This document shows, in pieces, positions 23,601-35,251 of a stretch of 64,000 nucleotides of DNA. The stretch lies in the NCBI GenBank assembly GCA_963169105.1, contig OY720633.1, positions 40,254,795 through 40,318,794 of the forward strand, read 5' to 3'. Under the pieces are notes generated by a model. The model was not told where the DNA came from, searched no databases, and worked only from the letters and a program-made list of their open reading frames with translations. The position numbers were made by a program, and so were the translations under genes. The DNA is from Ceriagrion tenellum. Taxonomy: Eukaryota; Arthropoda; Insecta; Odonata; Coenagrionidae. How positions within the stretch are numbered: position 1 is the first letter of the stretch; each line of letters begins with the position of its first letter.

Positions 23601-24366
23601 TTTAGCGCGATGGCGTCTTCATTTCACTGACGAGTAATTCCACTGCATTACGTGGTCGGAGGAAAAATGGAAATATTTGTGGAATGACGCCGCTTGTTTA
23701 CATGTTTAATCGGAACCAAAATGGCGCCTATTAATTAAAACGGAATTCAATTTCCCATGCAGGATGAGTCGCATTTTTCAGCGTGGGGGATGGGGTGGGA
23801 GGAGGGGTGGTTTTCTTTCCGCCTGCATTAATTCTGTTATTCTCTCCCTGGTGGGAAGAGCTCATGGCCGAGAATCGCTAAAACTGGCAACAAAACCGCT
23901 GAACAGGCAGCCCACGGCGAACGCCCCCACCCTGCTGCGGAATCCACCTCATTTCCTCATTAAACTTCCTCAGAATGAACGCAGCAAAATCTTCAGCCGG
24001 GAAATGGCTTGCTGCGGTAGACTTCCTGTTGGTTTCCCACCATGAGGGATTGAGTTCCAATCCTGGTGACTATTATGTTGATAGTGGAATCCCAATCATT
24101 ATTTTAGAGCCAAGCAAAAAGTGTTCAATTACTGAATTCCGTCCATTCAATTCGATGGGTCGTAAACCTTAGGATTTTCTTGATAGATATAAACAAGAGA
24201 ACTTTTGTCATTTTGGAATGAGTAACTCTGTATCATGTCACTCTTTATCGCTTTAACCGAACCCATACCAATATCCCAAAACCTGGGGTCCAATATGAAG
24301 AATATAAAAAAAATCATAGTGTAACGCTTGGGACACGGTCTTAAAAGAGAACTAATTTGCGTTTTA
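20653..24366. other. Unassigned; pyrimidine-rich patch 21360-21560
   Basis: No recognisable gene or element. Short frames near 21271-21670 come from a C/T-rich patch. A weakly tRNA-like segment lies at about 24000-24070 (TGGCTTGCTGCGGTAGAC, then GAGTTCCAATCC). It could be a very degenerate tRNA-derived SINE, but both boxes have mismatches. Confidence 0.4.
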
Positions 24367-24484
24367 ACAACTTTATTTTCTTTTGGACCACCGGTTTCGT
24401 CTGTTAAGCCATCATTAGGTATATGAAGCGACCTGATAATGGCTTAACTACCAAAACCGGTCGTCTCAAGGAATATACAACTGT
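24367..24484. repeat. 118-bp palindrome with two hammerhead-like cores
   Basis: Two arms mirror each other around 24425. Left arm, read on the minus strand: CTAATGATGGCTTAACAGAC then GAAACCGGTGGTC, then AAAATAAAGTTG. Right arm, plus strand: CTGATAATGGCTTAACTACC then AAAACCGGTCGTC, then AATATACAACTG. Each arm has the order CUGANGA-like box, stem II, GAAA-like, GTC that is known from Penelope-like hammerheads, with an AATAAA-like signal outside at least the left arm. The cores carry substitutions, so the structure, not the activity, is what I call. Confidence 0.6.
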
Positions 24485-25599
24485 AGGAACTTAATAGTTG
24501 TGTACATGAAAACATTTTATTATGGAAATATTCAATCTTCATCTCAAGTTTATGAGAATTCCATCTCCTATTTATTTAACTTGATAGTGACACCGAGTAT
24601 CTCTCCATGATTCTTATATATTTAATAACTCCTTAACGCACCAAACAAAGTCTCATTTGGCAGGTTGGAGATTCCTCATACCTGGAATGGATTGGAAGAA
24701 GGCATGGAGAGTTCACTAGATGTTTCATTACTTACAAAACTAGTGTTTCCAGCATTGGGAATCATCATATAAGAGCTAACTTATACCACATAAATTTGTG
24801 TAATATTAAATGGAGTTGGATACGCGAACGGGATGCTTGTAGAGGATGCTTACGAGGGGTTTTAAATTAATTATTTTTCCGAATGAAATGTTAAGCTGTA
24901 ACGAGAATAAAGCGGCTTTATGGAGGAAACTAATCGTTGGATTCGAGACTGACTTGAAGCATAGCCTGACGAACTCATTAATGATAATACTAGTTACGTA
25001 AACCTCAAAATAATTTGTACCTCTAGATGATTTCAGCCAAAAAACAACACTTGTGTCTTGGTTACGTCGAATGCTAATAGTGAATGGGTGCTACCGTACC
25101 TGAAAGAATTTGGTTCGTGAAAGAAAGATTAGCTGAAAATAGACTGTCTTGAAGGGCTGCTGCACCCTAATCTTCGGATAGATATCTAATGGCATTATGA
25201 ATTAAAGAAGCCATTTAAAGCCAGATAAATCTTCGAATAGGTATTGGAAATTTACCAAGGCTTTGTTTTCCCTCTTCCTTTAAACTAAAACTATTCTGCA
25301 CCGCCTACAGATCGAGTGAAGGGATTTAAATAAAAATATTTAGATCTATTCAATCCATACAAAATACACTTACAGCATTAACTTAGACATTTTTAACAAT
25401 ATAATGGGATGTATGTACCCCGGTGGAAAACCTGTTTCGAGGTTACCATTATGAATAATTTTACAAATGGAGATCAGATGCTAATTCTTAATTATCAGTT
25501 ACATTGTAATAAAGTGATACAGTGATTAAATTGTTTAACTGTTAATATCGATCTGTTCAATATTGTTTGTGACACAAAGAAGTAAATATTTTACTTGTT
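24485..25599. other. Unassigned AT-rich sequence
   Basis: Short frames only. No motif or terminal repeat recognised. Confidence 0.5.
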
Positions 25600-25935
25600 T
25601 GTGACAAAGGTATAAAATTGGACTTTCTTGAACAGTTCGAGATTGTGAATACCCCAGAAAATATGCCCTTATGTAATGACATTGTGTTCCCCACCCATTC
25701 TCCACTTCTTAATATTCGTCTTCCTAAGTGACTCATACCCTTTTCATTGTCCCTTTTCAAACCCCATCCCAACTCCGGTTTCCCCTTCCCCCTCCCCCCT
25801 CTCCCACCGCTTTGGAGCCACGGCTATGTAAACGTCCACTATTGAAGGCTCTCGACCAATGCTTTGAACTACCTTGATAATGACACACGGTGTGTCGAAA
25901 CCTGGGTCGGTATATAAATAAATCTTGTATGGAAG
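25600..25935 (+). mobile_element. Penelope-like element 3' end (copy 2)
   Basis: Plus-strand coding remnant KLDFLEQFEIVNTPENMPLC, then DIVFPTHSPLLN and a stop near 25730. It aligns with WDFLAQFEIVNA and ECVFPSYSPLFS of the 5.9-kb copy, which sit just after a GIY-YIG domain. The GIY-YIG core itself is missing, so this copy is truncated further. A C-rich linker follows, then the hammerhead-like motif at 25873-25908 and TATATAAATAAATC near 25911, probably the end-forming signal. Without RT sequence the assignment to Penelope-like elements rests on the shared block and tail. Confidence 0.65.
25873..25908 (+). ncRNA. Hammerhead-ribozyme-like motif
   Basis: CTTGATAATG, then a strong stem II (GACACA, CGG, TGTGTC), then GAAACCTGGGTC. 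This matches the type I hammerhead order, with the GAAA box intact, a two-base-pair stem III around CC-TG-GG and a GUC cleavage triplet. The CUGANGA box is degraded (TTGATAA), which should strongly reduce activity in this copy. The position just before AATAAA in a Penelope-like 3' end fits the known association of hammerheads with these elements. Confidence 0.5.
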
Positions 25936-26330
25936 TTACCATTGGTCTATTCTTTAAAATGAACATTGCGAATTCGTTGTGCCTTAAAGTGTGGCCTTGT
26001 TTCCTTGATCTGGGCCTTGTTTCCTTGATATACATGTATCTTGTTGTTCTTACCCTGTCTTCAACGTAATATTTTCCTCTTCAGTTCTTGATTTCTTGTA
26101 TTATCCGTTCGTTTGATCTTCATCATCAGCCTTCAGCGATAATTTCGAAAAATATCATTCTCATTGGCTCCAGCTTCCCAATGGTCCATGTCCCCATGCC
26201 ATGAGAACAACTCATCATGTAGCAATGTGCAAAGTTTTCCACCATCACCCATAGTAAGAGTCACTGCTACTCTCTTCAACCCTGTACTCAGTAATCTCCG
26301 TTTCTATCCCTCCAATAATCCTCTCCGTTT
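25936..26330. other. Unassigned sequence before the CpG-rich block
   Basis: Short frames only; composition becomes C/T-rich toward the right end. Confidence 0.5.
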
Positions 26331-26780
26331 TACTCACCCAATGCTATCGGATTCTCCTCCTCGTCTCCCGTGGCAACGGCCGGCGTGTACCGTGACGAAA
26401 GATTTTCCGCCATCCCCCAAAAATCTTCCCTCCCTCCTCCATCCTACGCAAGCAACCCCTCCTTCCCCCCTCCACCTCAAATACCCTTCACTACACACCC
26501 CCCCCTCCATTCCCATCCCTCCCCTCCATCCCCCTTTTTCGTTCCCCCGCGCGCCCCCCCGTTGGTACTCTCCGGTCGTCGGCTGCCGCCACTTGCTTCC
26601 TCGCCGGCGCGCGATCCGCATCCCCGAAGCGCAGGGAGAGCGAGGCCTCGCGTTGCCGCTGCCGAAGTCTGCTGCGCTCCGAGCGGGGGCGGGTTTACCG
26701 ACTGCACCCACCGGGTGGCTGCTACAGACACCGGATCTCGCCTTGCGGAACGGGCGAAGGTTCTTTCATCCACCCCATTC
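26331..26780. promoter_or_regulatory. CpG-rich block 1 (possible promoter region)
   Basis: A long C-rich stretch passes into CpG-dense sequence at about 26540-26720 (GCGCGCC, GGCGCGCG and many CCG). Open frames of 100-227 codons exist in several frames on both strands at once, which is a composition effect and not evidence of coding. It is the first of four CpG-rich blocks within 5 kb that lead up to the exon candidate at 30855. Promoter function is inferred from composition only. Confidence 0.35.
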
Positions 26781-27700
26781 CCTCGAAACAACTATTCTTC
26801 TCACCCCCACGTCGCTGCTCTGGAACAATGCTTGTGTCGCCATCTAACGAGATCCTCGTCACATAGTCTTAGTGTTGGCCTTATTTGCTCGTGTGTGTGT
26901 GTTGCTATCTGTGATGATTATGGGTGCTAGTGAACGGTTCATTGGATAGAAAACTATTTTTGTTTGATTATTAAAGGTTCTGGAACAAAAGAAGAGCGGT
27001 GTGTGATTTGTGATGCGTACAAAATTGGTTTCTTCAACCTGGAAGGTCCCAATAATACCTCTCATGAAGGATAATTGAATAAATGCTATCAGATCTCCAG
27101 CCTTTTACTTTGCTGTGCGTCGACGAATGCATGGATCCCTGATGTGAAGCTGCTGTGAAGTTTATGGACTTCGCTGAGTGAACATAGTGTTCCATATATC
27201 CATCACTCTGAATCACATCACATAACAATCTGAATAATATGTGGCGAGATCTACCAGCTATTATTTTATTTCCCAAATATCCATCCTCAAAATTAATGTT
27301 GAGATTTATATTCCGAATATATCTCCTAATTTTAGAATACTGAGAAAACAATAAAGATTCTTTTGCGTAGTTACGAACTATATGGAATGTAAATACTTTA
27401 AGAAAATAGTGACGCAACCATGTGACATTAATGAAAACTGTTCAGAAAATATTTAAATAATAATTTTAAAGGTTTAAGAGTATTTTATTGGATGGATCAT
27501 TTATAGGAATCTATCTTTCAAAAAGTATACCAGAATGAATTGATTTTTAGTGCATAATTGATATGCATATTTTCCTGTTATAAATGATCAATAGAGATTT
27601 CGTCTGCTCTTGTCAAATTTATTGCATAAATTATAGTTTAATCTCGGGAAAAAAATGCAATTAAAACTTTGATGTCGTCGAGTTCAAGGATACAGTTTAA
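26781..27700. other. Unassigned AT-rich sequence
   Basis: Includes a minus frame of 127 codons (27034-27417) with no recognisable domain. A short GT repeat lies near 26890. Confidence 0.45.
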
Positions 27701-28110
27701 CGGACGTTAATGCTCGCGTGACTGCCTGTCTCGAGAGCTCGGCTTGATGCAAAAGAATAAATAGCGCGACCCTCTCCGAGCAGTGCGTAAAGGGGACGAT
27801 GAGGAATGGGACGGCGGGAAGATAAGGACGTCGGGGGCGATAGTCCGAGAGAAGGGGACCGGTCGTTCCCCGCGCCGCCTCCCGCTGGCGAAGTCCGCCT
27901 CCTCCGCTGTCACTGGAGGCAGACGTGTGTTTTGCACGACGAGTGACCGGAGTGGGATAAGGGACGGAGCGTGTTGAAGCTGGCGGGGGTTTTCTCCTCT
28001 AATTACTACCCACCATCTTAGTGTAGCCGAAGACGGGAAAAATTGAGTTGAGTTCCCTGCCATGGCTCCTGAAAGCCCGATACTCCTTTCCTCCGTCAAC
28101 CTTATGTCAT
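27700..28110. promoter_or_regulatory. CpG-rich block 2
   Basis: CpG-dense between about 27770 and 27980 (for example CCGCGCCGCC near 27870). No long conserved frame. Possible promoter-proximal or 5' exon sequence of the same locus as the neighbouring blocks. Confidence 0.3.
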
Positions 28111-28739
28111 TTCCCTCTCTCCGCTCTTAGGATGTGGGGAAAAAACTTTGGAAATACGTTTAGTTTAAGTCAGACCTCTGAATTCCAACCGTAGAGTTGG
28201 GAATACGAATCCAGGCGTTAGGAAATAATATTCTTGAGTTGGTGGAATCACGGTCCATGGGTAAAATGAGCCGTGAGGAGCTAAGGCGACTACAGAACAC
28301 AGTCCTCCGAATGGGAGGTAAAGCTGTGTGACCTCTTGGCACGATTTTTAAGAGTTATCTGAAGTTTTTACTCAGCACTCATCATTCACCAAATTCTATC
28401 CACGCTGACTTATTCTAGGTTCTCTTATGGGGAAAATAATCTTAGTTACCGGTACTCCATGTTGTCCGTTGAGTCAGATGCAGATCTGTAACATCTGGGC
28501 GCCATTTTCTAATAATATAATTCAAGTTTATTAGTCGTGAACCTCCGATTCCTCTCCTAAGATTCAAACCTATAGTTTCGTATTCAAAAAACCAATATGG
28601 CCTAGTTGTTTGTCGCCTTCCACTAAGATAATTATTTACTCACACTAATAAGCTTTAATTGCCTATCCGCTTCACGAATACATCCGAATACACTCGACAA
28701 AGCCGAGGAAAAATTTTCTTGCGAACTAAGCTCCTCCCA
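28111..28739. other. Unassigned sequence
   Basis: AT-rich spacer between CpG-rich blocks. Nothing recognised. Confidence 0.5.
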
Positions 28740-29880
28740 CCACCTCCCTGTTATCTAGCCGCTTGTGGAAGAGAGGGAGACCTTTAGGCTGGACGCGGAG
28801 TTGACTTGCTTTTTCCTCTCGGGCTATCTATCGCTCTGAGCGACGGCAGGGGTTTGGGAATGGGGAAAGGAGAGAGAGGGAAGGGACTTTCTTGTGAGGG
28901 AAAAGTAAGGACGGGTTGAGCTCTGTCCCTTAATTGCCAAAAGGCTTTATAAGTTCATTACTGCCTCTTCTGCACCCCTCACTTTCTTCATCCCTTTCTA
29001 CCGTCTGCCGACCTCATCTTCCTCATTTTTTTCCCTCCTCCCCACAGACGCGTTCTTTCAAAACTTCTCTCCCCCACCTTATTTCCTAAAAAAATTTACC
29101 CTTAGCGCCCCTACCGCCACCTATCAGAGCTACGCCAGATTTTCCCCGACCTAAAATCCCACTTCCGTCACCCCACCCTGCTCTCGATTCCCACACCCTG
29201 GGGGGTGGAGCTACAAAACTCTCCTTACCCACAACCGACTTCCCCATTGCCACGCTTCCCCCTCTTTTTTGTTATTTTCCCGTGTTTTTTAGTTCCTTTC
29301 CCCTCCACCTGAGTCACTCTCTCCAAGATTTCTCCCCTTCGCTTTTATCGTGTTTTTTAGTTCCTCTCCCCTACGACAGAGTCAATCTTTCCACACTCTC
29401 CCCTCATAGTTTTTTTCATATTTTTTATTAGTTTTTTTCTCATTCACCTGCATCGTTTTTTCTCCTCTTGCCGTTAGTTCTTCTCTCCTCCAATAGCCCA
29501 TTCTAAGCTCTCCCTAATAGATTCTTTTCATATTTTCTTATTTCTGTCTCCTGCTCTTGTTTTCTTCGCGGTTCTCTTCTCCCTCCTAGGTTTTTCATAT
29601 CTTTCAGTTTCTCTCCCTTCCAATGGGTCACTACAGTTTTTTTTACATAATATTCGGTTCCCCTCCCCTTCACCCGAGTCGATTTTGAAGCCACCTCCCC
29701 TCAGGCTCACTTCCTCCTGACTGCCCCTCCTTTTCTTTCCCCTCTCCTTTCTCCCATCTATCTCCCTCTCTCCACCTTCACACCCCCACTCCCACATTGC
29801 CGTGACTTCACCCCTACCCTTATATATTCCCGTCCTCGCACCACGCTGCTGCCTCCTGTTCCCATTCCCCCGAACCTCCA
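28740..29880. repeat. Long polypyrimidine region
   Basis: About 1.1 kb of plus-strand C/T-rich sequence (TTCTCCC, TTTTTTAGTTCCT and similar). GTGTTTTTTAGTTCCT recurs at about 29282 and 29350, both times followed by CCCCT and then an AGTCA, suggesting an internal short-period duplication. The frames seen here are low complexity. Confidence 0.5.
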
Positions 29881-30180
29881 GCCCCCTTCCTGCCGACACT
29901 TCCCCTCCCCGCAAAACTCCTCCGCCGCGATCCGCAGAACACGTCGGCCAGTCGCGGAGTGAGCGGTGTGCGCCCCCGACAACAGACCACCACCTCGTCC
30001 ACCGTCTGTCGGGAGACGGCTCCGGTGGGGCGACTTATCCGCGTCGGAAACGAGGGAAAAAACGGGACGATTTTGGTCCGTTTGGAAACTCGGCGAAGTT
30101 GAAGAAACTCGGACGCGGCTCTGATCACAAGCCAATTCATCTCGCGTCCATCGGAGTGTTGGTTTTTCCGCTTCCGTAGC
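29881..30180. promoter_or_regulatory. CpG-rich block 3
   Basis: CpG-dense, with CGTCGGCCAGTCGCGGAGTG near 29942 and GTCGGGAGACGG near 30008. Frames of about 100-125 codons overlap on both strands without a known motif. It may hold a 5' untranslated exon or promoter; no decisive element seen. Confidence 0.3.
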
Positions 30181-30659
30181 TTTTATTTTCCTAGTAAAAG
30201 TTCGAGAAATTTAGCGTGTTTTCCTCTGATCACCTTAGTACTTTTTTTTTGGCGATCAGCAAGTAGCACACACCTACGATTCTAGAAATGAAAATAATCA
30301 TTAACAATTTACTGATTATAGCATTTTTTTAGTCGCTTAGTTTCACGCCATTAGCTTAACACGCCAGTAATCGGTGATGTACGGTCGCTTACGTATCTTG
30401 GCGTAGTTGAGCTTAAACACTAATTCAGTCCCTGCTTCAGGTTACTAGGTCAAAATCAGAATGACTATGAAGAATATTCGTCGTCTCTGTGGCACGGAAT
30501 TTCCTTGTTAGGACTATTACTACTGCAGTAACAATGACGGTCGCGGGATAATCTCTTAGGTTGCTCAAAGACTGTTAAGTGGAGTGCATTTTCAATTACT
30601 GAGGACAACTATTCAGTGTCGGATCACTAGACGGAGAGACTTTTAGACAAAAATAGACG
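30181..30659. other. Spacer upstream of exon candidate
   Basis: AT-rich. TTCAGTGT at about 30612-30619 fits the arthropod Initiator (TCAGT), with the A at 30615 as possible start. No TATA box precedes it, and an AGAC downstream sits three bases off the usual DPE position, so this is only a weak start-site candidate. Confidence 0.2.
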
Positions 30660-30854
30660 AGATGTGTCCTACCCTTCGTGTCTTCCCGCGGCCTCGGGAG
30701 TGACAATCAACCCCTTTAGGGCTAAAGGGGGGGGAGTCACTGGGGCCAGGGGGAGGAGGAAGAACAGTGCCGTCGGGAAAGCGAAAGTCGTGAAGAGTGT
30801 CTCCTTCTCAAGTTTTGGTTGTTGCGGGAGTGGTGAGCGTAGAGGATCCGCATC
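30660..30854 (+). promoter_or_regulatory. CpG-rich block 4 / putative 5' untranslated region
   Basis: G-rich and CpG-rich sequence directly before the candidate start codon at 30855. If the exon is real, this would be the 5' leader. Confidence 0.3.
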
Positions 30855-30945
30855 ATGGAAGCCTTGGGTCCCGTTGTTGAACTCTGCGAGTCCGTGTCTG
30901 GGGAGGAGTCTTCAGTAGGGGACGCTGAATCCGCCGTCGCGATGG
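30855..30945 (+). CDS. Candidate first coding exon (31 codons, open at 3' end)
   Basis: ATG at 30855 lies in CATCATGG, with A at -3 and G at +4. The frame stays open for 30 codons, rich in Glu, Val, Ser and Ala, including the acidic stretch SGEESSVGDAESAVAM. It runs into ATGG|GTGAGT, an excellent 5' splice site at 30946, giving a phase 1 intron. It follows CpG-rich sequence, as first exons often do. I do not recognise the protein and find no partner exon in the remaining 33 kb, so the next exon may lie outside or be unrecognisable. Caution: the donor sits in a run of repeated TGAGTG/GTGTG, so GTGAGT could be chance. Confidence 0.3.
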
Positions 30946-30959
30946 GTGAGTGCTCGTGG

Positions 30960-33900
30960 AAGAAGTGTGTGTGTGAGTGATGAGTGTGAATGTGAGACCA
31001 TGTTTTGAAATTGAATTTAGTCCCCATAGTGCCACCCTATTCAACTACCTGACATCTTCCTCGAGATAGAGAAGTGAAGAGTCGTTTTGGCGACCGATCA
31101 ACTGTGAAGTGTTTGATGCAAGCTTAGTGAGTGGAATGTTTGAGGGTCCCAACGTCGAAAAGCTGGAGAGTAACACCAGTGTAATATCAGCATCATCACC
31201 GTCTTCAATTTTCCCCTCTTGAATTCTTTCATACCTGATTTATAATGATCATCAAGGATCGGTGTTTTATCAGGCAGTTATTCCTGCTGAACATTACGTC
31301 AATTATATCTATGTACTACAGTTTTTCCTGTCACGATCGAGTAATGGTTTCTAGATGAATTTATGGCGACACAGTGGGCTATTTGTATTTTATTCAATCG
31401 TTACCGATAGGGAATTGTAATAATATTGGGACTATTCACTGTTTAAGTTGATTTCTTTAGATCTTTATTGAATGATTTAAACGACTCTGTGATTTGACTT
31501 AGTGGACATATCGGCCGCATGGCCTTGGGTTTTATTATATAACGGGCATTTAGTGTCCATTTCATTTATCTGGGGCCTAATGCCTCATTGTCCAAAATTC
31601 AAACTCAGTGAAAATGGGCCTTACCGACCGAGGTTATGACCCCACGCAAATGTCCTCGGAAGGTATTTTCACAAAATTTCAACGCTTTTTAGATCTATCG
31701 TAATGGATTATTCGTTTAGTGACGCAAAAGCCTCATTTTGAAATGAGAACTATTTGTACTTTTATGGTAATAATGTTACTAAACCCTTATAGATCAATAT
31801 AGCTGCCAGCAGAGTGTGTTTTTTAAATATTATTACGATAAAGATATTTTCAAAATTGTTCGCAGTGTCCTTCACCCGCAAATAAGTCTAATTAATTAGA
31901 GTCGTGGTATTGCTTATGCGTTTTTGAAAACGATACGAAAAATTGAACTAACATATTATTGTAGCAGAAAATGAGACCTATGCGAAGGTCATTCAATCCT
32001 ACGAGAACACACTTCCGAGCGTACTATTCTTCATGAGTTTTTATCTTCTTGAATATTCTTCATGGTTTTAGACTCACATTTGGCCGAGCACGTAAATGAA
32101 TAAGCATCAGATTAAGGATCCAATAAGAAGATTACTCCAAGAGGTTCTCATAACATCTTTATGTCTATCCAGTCTATACTTTATTGGGAATAAGGATATC
32201 ATCATCGCCCCAGTCTACAGATGGCCGTCGGCGCTAAGAACTGCGCACTTAGACTGAATCCAGCTATTGCATTAACGCTTAACCCTACTCCCAAGTCAAA
32301 TCCATGATGAAAACAACATAAAAACAAGTTAACGGAGTACTGCGTGATTTTATTTAGTCGATGTTTTTCGCTTGCAGCGATTGGAAATTGTATGGCCAAA
32401 AGCTATATTTAAATAGATCAGCGAAAAAGGTCATAACGATTTAAATATTATGCTAAAGTTCGTTAGTAAAACACCTATGCACATTTACATAGCGTAAACA
32501 TGATTTATATCTTGGTTGACGCATTGCTCAAGGTTAAACCCTTGACAAGTGAACCGTGTTACCAGTTTGTTAATACAATGTGTTAATGTATCATTCAACA
32601 AATTATTAGATTACCACCTGCTTCTAAATGAATTTTTTAATCTTAAAATGCTTATGAAATCATTCGAACCATACGAGGTAAAATATGGTGAAATTTACAA
32701 AATTTCAAAAAGAGAAAAATTCTATCTGAAAGAAAACTCTTGTGATAAAATTTGTTTAAATGTGAGAAAAAGAGCTATTTTCAAAATATAGCCATTGGGG
32801 AATGCTTCCCACTTATTTATGACCTTTGGTATTGTGCATGGATATATCCTAAAATGTTTTTAATATCCTCCTGTCACGTATAAAATACTACGGAAACATA
32901 ATCTGAAAACGTTAAAAATTCTTTCGATTCGTAAGTAGTCTTTTTATAGTGCTTTCTTAAATCATGTTAGAGGTGACTATGAATTGAAAATTTGTCGCAA
33001 GAGGATCTTTGCCTCATGACTCATGCTTTCATAAAATAGTAAACGGTTTGAAAAAGCCGAAAAATCAGTGACCCTCTTGAATCGGATAACACTCTGCTTT
33101 GATATTTTAGAGGCTTGAGTGATCCGATGACCAAAGTTGCTTGGCTCGACGGGCACCCATGTTGTGACTGTTACGTTTTCCATGCTCTTTTGTATTTCAA
33201 TTACGGCCATGGATAGAGAAATTTATAAATATTCATAGAAACAGGGTATACAACTTCAAATAATGATTTTTTTAAACTGGAAAGTTCGCGTAATTTTATT
33301 TTTTTTACAAATGTATTAGTTCACGTACAAATTTGACATGATTTGGAATCAGTTGTTTTGTTTCGTAAATATTTATTATGTGGGTCCATTCTGGTTAACT
33401 AACCTTTATGTCGATGCTTTGTTAGATTATACATTTGAGTTTTGACCTGAGAGGAAAACAGAAGATCACAAAATATGATGGAGAGTAACTGTTTTCGCAT
33501 AGGAGAGACGTTTTTATATCCATCAGCATGGAGCTCAATTGCAAACTGCCATTTCACACTCCGATAAATTTACTTTCCAAATGCTGTTCAGTACGCTACG
33601 TTGGGACTAGTTTCGTTTGTAGCAAAGAGGATTCGTTGTCAAAATATTATATAACAAATAAATGGTATTCGTAAGAAGATTGCGTTTATTATGTGGAATA
33701 GTGTTGAGTGGAAACATGTTTACTACGAAAATCTCTTGATCATGTATTGTTTCAAAGTAAGTTCACAAACCCTTGATAAAAATAAGTTCTTTTATGTCGT
33801 TTGTTTGAGTTGTGATTTGGACCTAAGTTTTGTAGTGAGCTATTTTTTAACGTTCATTTGATTTTCCTCCGATTAGAAATTGTATACAAAGCTTCACCAT

Positions 33901-35251
33901 TCAAAAAAACATCTCGTGCGGCCTCTCCTGTGTTTAGATTCTTAGATTGTGAGGATTTATATCATGAGCTTATATTATAAAAGTTGACATAATTTTTATG
34001 TAACTAACTGGGTGGAACACTTTTCAACAGCCTCGTTATTATTAATTAATCACTATTCGTACATTTCGTCATCACTTGAGTTTCTGATGGTTCGGCATAG
34101 GAGAGGTCTCTAAAATAGGAAAATACTATTGTTGTGAATTACCTGCAACAGCTTGCGTAGAAAAGTTTTGTTTGGTGTTCGTACCAGGACCTAAAAAGAG
34201 CTCCTCGTATGGTGAGGTTGCATGTATCTTGTGCAGCAATAAGTATAGGTGAAGAGAAGAAACTTATCTGTAAGTTTTGCCTAGATTTTAAAGTATTCTT
34301 GGATAGGAGCTAAACGAAATAGTTACCCAAGGATCTAATTTTAAAGTATACGCAGCCATCAAGAAGAGCTCTATGCAGATATAATGGATCAGTAAATATG
34401 AGTATCGTAAATGAAGTATTCTTGAATTGTAGATTACAAACATTGCCACGCCAGAACATAAATATTTGGGGACTAAATGGAGCTATGAATACCATGGTCG
34501 ATAGAGCATAGGACGGTGATTTTTTTCATATCGACGATGGAAAAGGTTAGGGAGACCTCTCGGTGTTTGAAAAAAGTCTCTCATTAATACATATATTTAA
34601 TTTATGGACACTAAAATTCGCGTACAAACACTTGGAGTTTCAAAGGGATGAATGACATGAGTCGAAAGAATAGATCTTAATGAAGAGGGATAATGATAAG
34701 TTTACCTGTGGAAAATATATATAAAATAAGTATATCTGTTGGTCTCTGTGGAAAAACTAAGCTATACTTATCATTTACTAAGAGGGTTAGTGCTAATCAA
34801 ATTCAGAAGTAATTGCTCAGTCAGAGGTAGTTAGAACTTTATAGAGCTTGCTGTTTAAGCCACGGTCGTTGATTTTTTTCCTCATCCGATAACAAGTTTC
34901 AATAGGTCTAGGAACCCCCAGAAAAATACCATTGTTCTCGCTAAAATTTGCTTCAGCAGATGAGAGTGTGCTGCCCATATCCTAAAACTTCTCCTTATAA
35001 CATAAAATATGTTACGAAAACCATTTAGGAAATATCGGATTTGTAAAATAGTTTATGGTGTATAGTCCATCAAATTTGTGCTTTAACTTAAAAATATGAG
35101 GGTATGTAAGTTAAGTATAACCTATCTGAATAAAACTTTCGAGTATGTTTCCCGATAGTTTATTAATATTGTCTATACAACACAGAAATTAATATCTTAA
35201 ATAAATTTAACTGTATCATGCTGTACTTGGTGGAAGTTGTCCATATTCATG
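30960..35251. other. No recognisable gene or repeat
   Basis: AT-rich, with short frames only (for example 32549-32791 plus and 32977-33210 minus), none with a known motif. If the exon at 30855 is real, this would be its first intron. Confidence 0.5.

Noticed and set aside
24000..24070. tRNA-derived SINE with A-box-like and B-box-like words
   Set aside because: Both boxes have mismatches, no cloverleaf can be drawn, and no second copy is present in the window.
26164..26930. Open frames of 227 and 186 codons on the plus strand
   Set aside because: They overlap in different frames with further long frames on the minus strand, and the proteins are Pro/Ser/Arg/Leu-rich low complexity from C-rich DNA. 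No motif supports coding.
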